Source: a virus
Reading direction: 5' to 3' (one strand)
IMG/VR virus record: IMGVR_UViG_3300049783_001658
Span: 1-24,772 of that record
Length of the DNA stretch: 24,772 bases
Numbering within the stretch: position 1 is the first letter of the stretch; each line of letters begins with the position of its first letter. Made by a program: the position numbers and the translations under genes. Positions 8,706-15,422 of the stretch are shown here, one piece after another. A model generated the notes under the pieces. The model ran no database searches. It was not told where the DNA came from and saw nothing but the letters and a program-made list of their open reading frames with translations.

Positions 8706-9026
8706 CTAAGATTTTTTTGCTTGTTCTTCCACATCAGAGCTAGAGTTATGTTCACTGACAAGTGATATCATTTCACTGACGACATCAACAGGAAGCTCAT
8801 TCACTTCATCTTCGTGATCAAATAAAGGTTTTCCTGTAGCATCTACGATACCAATCATGACCATAACCATTAAAGTTTTTGATTCATCCATACCACGAAA
8901 GCTTAGTGTGTCGCCCATGGTAAATTTTTTAACGTAGCATTGCTCGTCGTCCATTGTTTTTAAAGTAACAAGTTTAATGTCTTGGTTATCTTTAGCGAAT
9001 TTTTTCATTTTAGATTTTGATAACAT
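8706..9026 (-). CDS. Tail assembly chaperone, short form (lambda G-like)
   Basis: A 106-residue acidic protein beginning MLSKSKMKKF with GAGGAG upstream of ATG 9026. Size, position before the tape measure and the frameshift site at its end support the lambda G role: coating the tape measure during tail assembly. Residues 20-35 (VTLKTMDDEQCYVKKF) and 52-66 (TLMVMVMIGIVDATG) form the predicted core. The final codons read EEQAKKS-stop over a run of seven A, where part of the ribosomes should slip into the -1 frame and continue into the next feature. It lies 23 bases after the gp10-like gene. Confidence 0.8.
   Translation of the reverse strand: MLSKSKMKKFAKDNQDIKLVTLKTMDDEQCYVKKFTMGDTLSFRGMDESKTLMVMVMIGIVDATGKPLFDHEDEVNELPVDVVSEMISLVSEHNSSSDVEEQAKKS
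8712..8718 (-). promoter_or_regulatory. Programmed -1 frameshift slippery site A_AAA_AAA
   Basis: On the minus strand the codons are GCA AAA AAA TCT TAG; the last A of GCA plus AAA AAA forms a canonical -1 slippery heptamer three bases before the stop. Slipping gives ATC TTA GCA GAC CCG ATG, which joins the downstream chaperone frame without a stop. Position arithmetic confirms that the second frame is -1 relative to the first. Confidence 0.85.
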
Positions 9027-9049
9027 TTTATTCTCCTCGAATATTTAGT

Positions 9050-9610
9050 TTATTTGCCACGATACTTTTTTTGTTTCTTGGCCTGTACAATAATTGATTT
9101 CGCCAATTCATCAGCGAATTTTTGTGCAACAGAGTGTTGCATTCTGTCGTATGTTGGGCGCATCCATGGCTTGGGTTTTAGTTCTGGTAGCGTTGCCATA
9201 AAACCAATAACTGGTTTACCAAAAACAGTATACTTCATGAATGAATGGGCAACCCTACCGTACTCGGACACCAGTGCATATTTCTCTGTTTCTTTGCCTG
9301 TTTTTACGATGACGCGTAGCTCACTCTGTGAAGATTTGGTGATCTTACCAGAGCTAGATAAGCTAGGTGCTATATTGACTGAGACAGACATTTTTATGTC
9401 ATTTCTGAGGGCTTGCGGCCTAGCACCCTTTGGCAACTTACTTAGGTTTGTAAATGCGGGTGCAGCAGACTTAACTGCGGAAAGCACAGGTGACATCGAC
9501 ACCTTTCCTGCTTTCCGCAAAGCAGCTTTTCTAAATTTGGGTTCAGTTAAACCCTTTAAAGCTTTACCTGTCTCAACCATACCGTTTATCTTATTCCATA
9601 TGATTGCCAT
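9050..9610 (-). CDS. HK97 gp10-like tail completion / neck protein
   Basis: A 186-residue basic protein. The layout fits the HK97 gp10 family: an N-terminal helical part with many Lys and Ala (FRKAALRKAGKVSMSPVLSA, about 26-45), a middle beta section, YALVSEYGR (about 110-118), and near the C-terminus KPWMRPTYDRMQ (about 148-159) resembling the family's typical ...PFMRPA-type ending. The family acts at the head-tail joint. It normally lies before the tail terminator and tube genes, but here it lies after the tube gene. The ribosome site is weak (GAG at -8). An equally long frame on the opposite strand is a shadow. Confidence 0.65.
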   Translation of the reverse strand: MAIIWNKINGMVETGKALKGLTEPKFRKAALRKAGKVSMSPVLSAVKSAAPAFTNLSKLPKGARPQALRNDIKMSVSVNIAPSLSSSGKITKSSQSELRVIVKTGKETEKYALVSEYGRVAHSFMKYTVFGKPVIGFMATLPELKPKPWMRPTYDRMQHSVAQKFADELAKSIIVQAKKQKKYRGK

Positions 9611-9629
9611 AACATCTCAATTTATTTAG

Positions 9630-10112
9630 TTATACTGGGATATTTTGGTAGTCGCCTATGCCATTTGCTGGAACAAGACTGAATGTAACAGTACGTGTCT
9701 CATCAAATGAGTTGGCAACAGACGCAGACGCAACTAAACAAGGAAACATATTGTACGTACCCTCCGAATCATCGCCAGTGGTGCCCGTGGTAGCCTCAAA
9801 CATAGCTATTGCAATCATCTTAGATGTGGTGTTAGCATAAGCGGCTAATAATTCAGCTTGGATTGAGGCAGAAGGGTTAAAGTTACACACTACTTCAAGT
9901 GCGCTTGCGTTGGCCGAACCAACTAATTTTTTCATGTATTTTTGGCCATATGCGTTGACGTCAATTATAGTGGCTTCATCTTGCAAATCGCCAACAGACT
10001 GAACGTCTTCTAATATTTCCAACGCAGCGAAACCATCGGTGAGGTCACCAACACGAATTTCCGTGAAGTTACCTAATGATATTTCGGATAGACCTGTTCC
10101 TGAACGTGCCAT
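9630..10112 (-). CDS. Major tail (tube) protein
   Basis: A 160-residue, beta-rich, Ala/Thr/Gly-rich protein with AGGAG upstream of ATG 10112. Features typical of siphovirus tube subunits are an opening with GLSEISLGNFTEIRVGDL (about 7-24), a DLQDEATIIDVNAYGQKYMKK segment (about 42-62), and the late TRTVTFSLVPANGIGDY (about 138-154). It directly follows the tail terminator gene, the standard order. Expected to polymerise as hexameric rings around the tape measure. No Ig-like C-terminal extension is present. Confidence 0.75.
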   Translation of the reverse strand: MARSGTGLSEISLGNFTEIRVGDLTDGFAALEILEDVQSVGDLQDEATIIDVNAYGQKYMKKLVGSANASALEVVCNFNPSASIQAELLAAYANTTSKMIAIAMFEATTGTTGDDSEGTYNMFPCLVASASVANSFDETRTVTFSLVPANGIGDYQNIPV

Positions 10113-10117
10113 GTGTG

Positions 10118-10501
10118 TTAACTCCTAATTAATATTTTTGTTGTAAAATCAATGGTCATCTCATGAAGACCCTGTGAATAGTTATAAAGTTGTGCTGTAC
10201 CAACGTGATACATGATTAATGATTTGGTACCATTTTTTGTGTTTGGTTTACCATCAAGTGCTGCGATTAAAAGTGCTTCGTATCCATCATTTGTACTAGA
10301 CAAATCAGAACATATAGTTAAGCTAATTCGATAACCCTTTATATTAGAAACATCTATTGAAGAATCACCATCTCTGGCACCACCAGATATTGACATCTCT
10401 ATACACGGATATGTGGCGTTTTGTGGGATAACTATTGGATACACCTTTAGATTAGTTATTTCTTCAATTATTTGCTTATAATCTATTCTTTGTGTTGACA
10501 T
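10118..10501 (-). CDS. Tail terminator-like protein (DUF3168 / gpU-like)
   Basis: A 127-residue protein between head closure and tube genes, the usual place of the tail terminator that caps the tube and joins it to the head. An N-terminal helix (KQIIEEITNLKVYPIVIPQN, about 9-28) leads to YPCIEMSISGG, as in DUF3168-type proteins where PY/PC and a beta strand follow a helix. Ribosome site GAGGAG lies 7 bases upstream of ATG 10501. It is 3 bases downstream of the head closure gene and 5 upstream of the tube gene. Assignment rests mostly on size, position and fold pattern. Confidence 0.6.
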   Translation of the reverse strand: MSTQRIDYKQIIEEITNLKVYPIVIPQNATYPCIEMSISGGARDGDSSIDVSNIKGYRISLTICSDLSSTNDGYEALLIAALDGKPNTKNGTKSLIMYHVGTAQLYNYSQGLHEMTIDFTTKILIRS

Positions 10502-10504
10502 TAG

Positions 10505-10852
10505 TTATCTCCTCTTAATCGCGAAAATATTAAGTTTTTCTCGTCGTTTTAGCACATCTACTGCAGAGGTTATGTCATAAAGACCACCGTCATATCTTAT
10601 CGTCATATTATTGGCTGCATTTTCGTACATCTTGGAATATCTAACTATAAACTCAAGTTGTTCTTGTTCATTGATGGCAGTTGATGAACTCTCACTATTG
10701 ACGATAGTAACAATGTCACACCATGGTTTTTGAAGTATCTTTAGTTCACCAGTTTCTTCACCAAAATCGTTTCGGGCTGGGTGGCCATCGCTACCTAAAA
10801 CCGGAGACAATAAGTCAAAGCGGTGACGGAAATTGCCACTAAATACGGCCAT
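10505..10852 (-). CDS. Head closure protein (Phage_H_T_join, HK97 gp7 / SPP1 gp16-like)
   Basis: A 115-residue small beta-barrel-type protein. It opens FSGNFRHRFDLLSPV (about 4-18), continues with WCDIVT (44-49), then EQLEFIVRYSKMY (about 64-76) and MTIRYDGGLYDITSAVDVLK (83-102), matching the head-tail joining family pattern: RHR... at the start, W in strand two, ...R.R.. in the middle, Y.I..... near the end. The start ATG overlaps the connector stop (TAATG). It would seal the portal after packaging and bind the tail. Confidence 0.8.
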   Translation of the reverse strand: MAVFSGNFRHRFDLLSPVLGSDGHPARNDFGEETGELKILQKPWCDIVTIVNSESSSTAINEQEQLEFIVRYSKMYENAANNMTIRYDGGLYDITSAVDVLKRREKLNIFAIKRR

Positions 10853-11406
10853 TATGTTTGACTCCGTATTCTATGTGCAGCAAGTACGCGTCGTGAGTTC
10901 ACGGGCACCTCATTTATTTGAGTTCCAGTAATAGTATCTTCACGGTTTTCATATAATGTAGCAAATGTCATTTTTATGGCATGCTTGACAGATTTTGGAA
11001 CATCACTAATAGTCTGATAGCCACCAGAATAATAAATTATAAAATTACTGTGGTCTGAATAATCCAATAAAAATCTAACAGATTCAGATATCGGTTCATA
11101 TTTCCAGTCCAGTGATTCTACTAATTCAATTTCAACAGATCTCACATTCTCGCATGTAATTTTAGATACGGAACCTATCGGGGCATAAGGCAAACTAATA
11201 CGTTTGCGGTAAGTTTCAACAAAAGCTCCAAAAGTAGATGGGTATAGTTTTCGATTTAGATACTGTTGCACTAAATCATGGGCGGCATCAAGGCAACCTT
11301 GAACTACAAGTTCATCATAAGAATCTGTTATTCTACTATGCTCCATTGCTTCTTCTAAAGTTACTATGTTATCGTCATCTTCTATAGTAAGAAGTTTTGT
11401 ACGCAT
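10852..11406 (-). CDS. Head-tail connector (HK97 gp6-like, phage_connect_1)
   Basis: A 184-residue protein with the gp6-like plan: VTLEEAMEHSRI (about 15-26) and an N-terminal helix pair with ELVVQGCLDAAHDLVQQYLN (about 32-51), a beta middle (RISLPYAPIGSVSKI, about 69-83), IIYYSGGY (about 122-129) and a closing helix with PKSVKHAIKMTFATLYENRE (136-155). These mark the ring protein that docks below the portal. It is the first gene after the capsid terminator, and its stop overlaps the head closure start. Confidence 0.82.
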   Translation of the reverse strand: MRTKLLTIEDDDNIVTLEEAMEHSRITDSYDELVVQGCLDAAHDLVQQYLNRKLYPSTFGAFVETYRKRISLPYAPIGSVSKITCENVRSVEIELVESLDWKYEPISESVRFLLDYSDHSNFIIYYSGGYQTISDVPKSVKHAIKMTFATLYENREDTITGTQINEVPVNSRRVLAAHRIRSQT

Positions 11407-11427
11407 AACAAAATCCTTATATTGTAT

Positions 11428-11464
11428 AAAAAATAAAAATAAGCCAACCCGTTGAGGTTGGCTT
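11428..11464 (-). terminator. Intrinsic terminator after the capsid gene
   Basis: On the minus strand the stem AAGCCAACC / GGTTGGCTT (9 bp; plus-strand 11441-11449 and 11456-11464) with a 6-base loop is followed by ATTTTTATTTTTT. It sits 36 bases after the capsid stop and would cut most transcripts there, so capsid mRNA would exceed that of the connectors and tail genes. Confidence 0.9.
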
Positions 11465-11499
11465 ATAAAGGATTACTATATAGGATTAATATATAGGAT

Positions 11500-12885
11500 T
11501 TATACCCAAGTAGCAGAGGTACGCAAGATTACAATGGCGTCGTTGTTCTGAACGATATCACCTTTACGGCTTGAATATTTGATGGTTACACCACCATCTG
11601 CACTGTACGGGTCAACTAAGAAGTTGTCATCGATTGAGCATAAAGCAAATGCTTTACTCAAATCACCGAATATAACTGGGAATTTCTTACCAGTCATCGC
11701 AGTACCCTGTACGGTACCATCTTCGTTTGGCATATAGTCTTCGATAACTACTGTGTAACCAACTAAGAAGAAACCACCAGCTTCAAATTGAATCAAAGGC
11801 TTGTTGTCTTCGTCACGAAGCTTACGGTAATTACCTAATGTTCTACGGTTCATGACGAACTTAGAATTACCTAAGTAACGGCTTGGAACCAAAGTAGTCA
11901 TATCGATGGCATTATCGATAGCAGAAACGTCATCACCAATTGAACTATCAACAGCAGAAACTTTAGCCATATAGATATTAACGTCACGAAGGGCGCTATC
12001 ATACTCAATTGATTCTGTTGCATCTAAACGACCAGCAGAAGCTGACTCATTCAAAATACCACGGAGTTCGTTGTTAGCAGCACCTGTACCAAATAGAACT
12101 TGAATTGCCCAATAACGTGCAGTCTCTTCAGACAATAAAGTCTGTAGGTGAGAATAAATGTCAATGTGCGGATCAGCGATTGCTTCATCGGAAATTACAG
12201 GCTTAGCATATTGCTTAGCTACTGTCATAGCAACGCTAACGTAGCTCTGGGTGCCAGTCAAAGACCAAGCAGCTGCGCCAGTTGTATTTTCTAATACCTT
12301 GCCAGTGGCAGGGTAGTTACGTAGTACCATTTCACGGTATTCAACCGAGCCAACATTTTTGTTGGAAATTAAACCAAGAATAGCAACGTTTTCACGTGCT
12401 CGCTCGATAATAGTACGACCTAGCTCTTCGTCGATAGCTAAAGATTCGCCACCAGAACCACCGATAGACAGTGATTTTGTGTCGATTTTAGCAAAGTCGG
12501 TTTTTTCGCCAGAAAGGAGTACTTCTTTTAGTTTATCACTAAGAAGCTTATCATCAAATTTAAGTTCCATGCCTTTATTTTCCATATTTGTATTACGTGA
12601 TAGCGCCTTTGCTTCTGCATCAGCTGCAACATTTTTGACTTCTTCAATAGTTTCTGTTAAAGTCGCTAATTCTTTGCCTTGTAAAGCAATAACTTTACCT
12701 GCTTCGGTAAGTGCGTCGATTTGAGATTTGAATTCCAAAGAAGTCAAATCAGATTTTTCATTAACTGCGTCAATAGCATTTTTTAAAGCTAATGCGCCCT
12801 CTGTAGATTTAGTATCAAGAGTTTCGTTCATTGCTTCAACTAATGAAGCTTTGATTTCATTGATTTGATCGGTTTCAGGTTTCAT
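11500..12885 (-). CDS. Major capsid protein, HK97 fold with N-terminal scaffold (delta) segment
   Basis: A 461-residue capsid subunit. Residues 1-110 are highly helical and charged (coiled-coil delta domain acting as internal scaffold). A linker with IDTKSLSIGGSGGESLAI (about 134-151) is the probable protease cleavage area, as in HK97. From about 150 the HK97-fold body follows: IIERARENVAIL (N-arm and early strand), LFGTGAANNELRGIL (about 270-285) preceding the spine helix, FVMNRRTLGNYRKLRD (about 350-365) and a P-domain/A-domain end with VIFGDLSKAFALCSID. The phage_capsid pattern of NRR/...LKD... and FGD is present. AGGA lies 9 bases upstream of ATG 12885. Preceded by twin hairpins and followed by a strong terminator. 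Confidence 0.93.
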   Translation of the reverse strand: MKPETDQINEIKASLVEAMNETLDTKSTEGALALKNAIDAVNEKSDLTSLEFKSQIDALTEAGKVIALQGKELATLTETIEEVKNVAADAEAKALSRNTNMENKGMELKFDDKLLSDKLKEVLLSGEKTDFAKIDTKSLSIGGSGGESLAIDEELGRTIIERARENVAILGLISNKNVGSVEYREMVLRNYPATGKVLENTTGAAAWSLTGTQSYVSVAMTVAKQYAKPVISDEAIADPHIDIYSHLQTLLSEETARYWAIQVLFGTGAANNELRGILNESASAGRLDATESIEYDSALRDVNIYMAKVSAVDSSIGDDVSAIDNAIDMTTLVPSRYLGNSKFVMNRRTLGNYRKLRDEDNKPLIQFEAGGFFLVGYTVVIEDYMPNEDGTVQGTAMTGKKFPVIFGDLSKAFALCSIDDNFLVDPYSADGGVTIKYSSRKGDIVQNNDAIVILRTSATWV

Positions 12886-12953
12886 GGTTTTTCCTATTTA
12901 TTGTGGGAGAATTCCCGTTATTTTTTTCTTAGGTAATAGCTTTATTATTGTTT

Positions 12954-13001
12954 CCGTGGACCACCACGGGAGAAATTTTTAGCCTAAGTGGACCACCACT
13001 T
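12954..13001 (-). promoter_or_regulatory. Twin hairpins between protease and capsid genes
   Basis: Two stem-loops share the 12-mer GTGGACCACCAC (plus strand, 12956-12967 and 12988-12999): stems CCGTGG / CCACGG and AAGTGG / CCACTT around the same four-base loop, 32 bases apart. The second includes the protease stop codon. No U run follows, so this is more likely an RNA processing, stability or protein-binding element in the capsid leader than a terminator. Confidence 0.7.
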
Positions 13002-14052
13002 ATTTAAACCATAGGGCAAAGTCAGTTGACTTTAATTCAGTTACTAATTTTTCTGATAATTCTTGTGCATTAACATCAGCTAATTGTTTAACACCCGCCT
13101 GTGCGCGAGCTAATTCTTCTTCGGTGGTTAGCCAAGACACATGTCTAGTGACTACTGAATGGGCACCAACTAAAATATTGTCACCCTCGACGGTGTATGG
13201 TGCTTTATGGTAATACTCAATAGATGGTTCATCTTCCCTAAACTCATGACACTTAATTATCACATAGCCCATATAAACAGCGTAAGCGTAACAATACGTA
13301 TCATCACTCTGTTTCATTGTAGGCATGACAGCATCTATGATGCGTGCCACATATTCAGATAATTCAGTATCAGGTGAAGAACACGAAGCTTTTATTTCCA
13401 TATCGATAACCACGTCATGTGATTTAGATTCGAGCTTAAAAACATCAAGAGAAGATTTATCTATTTCTTTGCTAGCCTTTATTGCATCAATAGTTGCAGA
13501 TGCTTGACGTTTTGATAGACCAGAATCTTGCAATGATTTCTGTACCATGCGAGTAACTTCATCGCCAGAACCTAATGCAGACTTTATTGATTGGATTAGA
13601 CTTTGTTCGTTGGCTGCAAAGGTAACAAGAGAAATTTCTTTAACATCTATCTCATGTAATTCCTTTCGGCCATCCACGAATTTATGCTTTAGTACATTAA
13701 AACCAATAGAAAAACTATCTAATGCACCCATCTTAACTAGTTCATAAGCCTCAGCACCCATAGTGCCTTGTGCTATACAGAACTTACCCGTAAAGAGTAA
13801 GCCCTTTTCGTCTTCCACCATTGAGGTAATTACACCAATTGGGTTCTGGCGATGGCCATGTTGTGATAACAATCTAGGCATTCGGCCACTTTCCTTATAT
13901 GATTTAATCATATTTGAAAATGCACCCTTCATTGTTACTTCACCAGCTTCATCTACATTATCAAATGTGTTACCATATGCAGTGAATGTACCTAGTTCAT
14001 TTTCGTCCATACTTTTAACACTAAAATTAATGGATTTTGTTTCAAGCTTCAT
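13000..14052 (-). CDS. Prohead maturation protease (HK97 gp4-like, S78) with extra C-terminal domain
   Basis: A 350-residue protein from ATG 14052 (AGGA 7-8 bases upstream), overlapping the portal end by 11 bases. Residues 1-150 are the protease: LLSQHGHRQNPIG (61-73) supplies the catalytic His, LDSFSIGF (111-118) the nucleophilic Ser, and VKEISLVTFAANEQ (137-150) the usual closing motif. It should trim the capsid scaffold segment during maturation. The typical family member ends near 200 residues. Here about 150 more follow: a charged helical linker, then about 232-310, with YCYAYAVYMGYVIIK and a YYHKAPYTVEGDNI-type segment, resembling a small domain seen at the ends of phage proteases and capsid-assembly proteins. 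A longer reading from 14214 would run through the portal gene and is rejected. Confidence 0.88.
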   Translation of the reverse strand: MKLETKSINFSVKSMDENELGTFTAYGNTFDNVDEAGEVTMKGAFSNMIKSYKESGRMPRLLSQHGHRQNPIGVITSMVEDEKGLLFTGKFCIAQGTMGAEAYELVKMGALDSFSIGFNVLKHKFVDGRKELHEIDVKEISLVTFAANEQSLIQSIKSALGSGDEVTRMVQKSLQDSGLSKRQASATIDAIKASKEIDKSSLDVFKLESKSHDVVIDMEIKASCSSPDTELSEYVARIIDAVMPTMKQSDDTYCYAYAVYMGYVIIKCHEFREDEPSIEYYHKAPYTVEGDNILVGAHSVVTRHVSWLTTEEELARAQAGVKQLADVNAQELSEKLVTELKSTDFALWFK

Positions 14053-15406
14053 CTGATTGTTCCTTTTTTGGTTTTTCTGTAGGATCTTCTTCGTCGGGAT
14101 CTTTCTCTGGATCGTCGTCGTCGGGATCTTCTTCAGTAGATGGTGGGTTTGTTTTCTTTGCAGCTGCAGCAAGTTCAGCAGCTTGTATGTCAGGGAGATC
14201 TTCCCACTTACCAAATGTCAAGTTGTTGGTCTTGATTGCATAGACATCACCACCGTCGATTACAGCATAACCAAGTTGTGAACGTGCTTCATTTATTGAC
14301 AGCACACCAGATTTTATTTCTCTTTCTACCGATGCAATTGTTGCGGCCCTATCACCACGAACGAACGATTTTTCGTCCATCTTAACTATGTGATTTTTTG
14401 GCAAAAATTGATTAATATGATTTTCTAGTTTTTGTGCGAGTGGCATTAAAGCGTCACGGAAGAATGAGATATTATTCTGTTCTACGTTTGCATATTTCAT
14501 ACCAGTAGACGCTTGCAATAAATGTAAGGGAACCCTAAACATACTTGCGATTTGTTCTCTGGAAAATTTTCGTTGCTCTAATAATTGAGCATCGACGGCT
14601 GTCATTGTAATTGGGTTATATGTCAGACCACCCTCAAGTATTGCAGTTTTACCTGAGTTTTTACTACCTGAGTGCATTTCGTTCCATTGCTGCCTGAGAC
14701 GTTGTGTCGCGGCTTCATCATCAAAAGTGTCATCAGTCTGTAGTACGCCCATGGGCATAGCACCATTCTCAAATAATGAGCCAGCATGTCGTTCGCCAGC
14801 AATAGCTGTACCGATAGCCAAAGCACATTGTGATATCGTAGATATGCCGTTAATGCCGTCAAGAGTAAATGTGCGAATAAATAAAATATCTGTAGGTAGA
14901 TATGTCTGTGTAGTTCTTTTACCTTTATGATCATTAGTAGTATATGTATAATAGACATTTCCGTCATCATCCATATGTGTGTCTACTTGAGCTTGGTGCT
15001 TAAATGGTACAAGTTCATAAACATTACCATATTTATTTCGTTTTACTTCAGCAGAAAACTTACCCAATAATTCTAGTGATGTTGTATATTGCTCATTAAA
15101 ATCTTGCCATGTTTGATATGGGTTAGGTTTCTGTGTGAATATTTGATGTTCGCGACCAGAAAATATCTCAATTTTACTGACTCCATCTGTACGATACAAC
15201 TTCATGGGCAATTGCCCAAAAGATTCGGCTTTTATTCGAACACAAGAATACACATCATTATGTTGCATCGCAGTTGTGTAATTTACAGTTTCGCCAGCGT
15301 ATTTATTTTTAGTGAAAAGGTTTCCAAAAAATGAATCATCGGCATATGGATTGGTCGCCTTCGTTTCCATTTCTGGTTTTTTCCAAGAAAACCAACTTAA
15401 ATTCAT
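14042..15406 (-). CDS. Portal protein (HK97 family)
   Basis: A 454-residue portal subunit. Recognisable parts: DVYSCVRIKAESFGQLPMKL (51-70), the N-terminal helical strand of HK97 portals; FTLDGINGIS (180-189), the typical ...DG..G.S motif before the long helix; FSREQIASMFRVPLHLL (281-297), the stem/crown junction; and a final tail rich in Asp, Glu and Pro (about 424-454). It forms the dodecameric ring at one capsid vertex and docks TerL. GGAG upstream of ATG 15406; 16 bases after TerL. The last 11 bases overlap the protease start. The acidic tail is unusually long and could be disordered. Confidence 0.92.
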   Translation of the reverse strand: MNLSWFSWKKPEMETKATNPYADDSFFGNLFTKNKYAGETVNYTTAMQHNDVYSCVRIKAESFGQLPMKLYRTDGVSKIEIFSGREHQIFTQKPNPYQTWQDFNEQYTTSLELLGKFSAEVKRNKYGNVYELVPFKHQAQVDTHMDDDGNVYYTYTTNDHKGKRTTQTYLPTDILFIRTFTLDGINGISTISQCALAIGTAIAGERHAGSLFENGAMPMGVLQTDDTFDDEAATQRLRQQWNEMHSGSKNSGKTAILEGGLTYNPITMTAVDAQLLEQRKFSREQIASMFRVPLHLLQASTGMKYANVEQNNISFFRDALMPLAQKLENHINQFLPKNHIVKMDEKSFVRGDRAATIASVEREIKSGVLSINEARSQLGYAVIDGGDVYAIKTNNLTFGKWEDLPDIQAAELAAAAKKTNPPSTEEDPDDDDPEKDPDEEDPTEKPKKEQSDEA

Positions 15407-15422
15407 TTATTTTCTCCGTGGT

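Noticed and set aside
9054-9629. 191-residue frame opposite the gp10-like gene
   Set aside because: It mirrors the minus-strand gene almost exactly; the minus frame has operon context and family-like motifs, so this is a shadow.
14053-14214. 54-residue N-terminal extension of the protease
   Set aside because: It would read through the portal gene's acidic tail in another frame; ATG 14052 has a good ribosome site.
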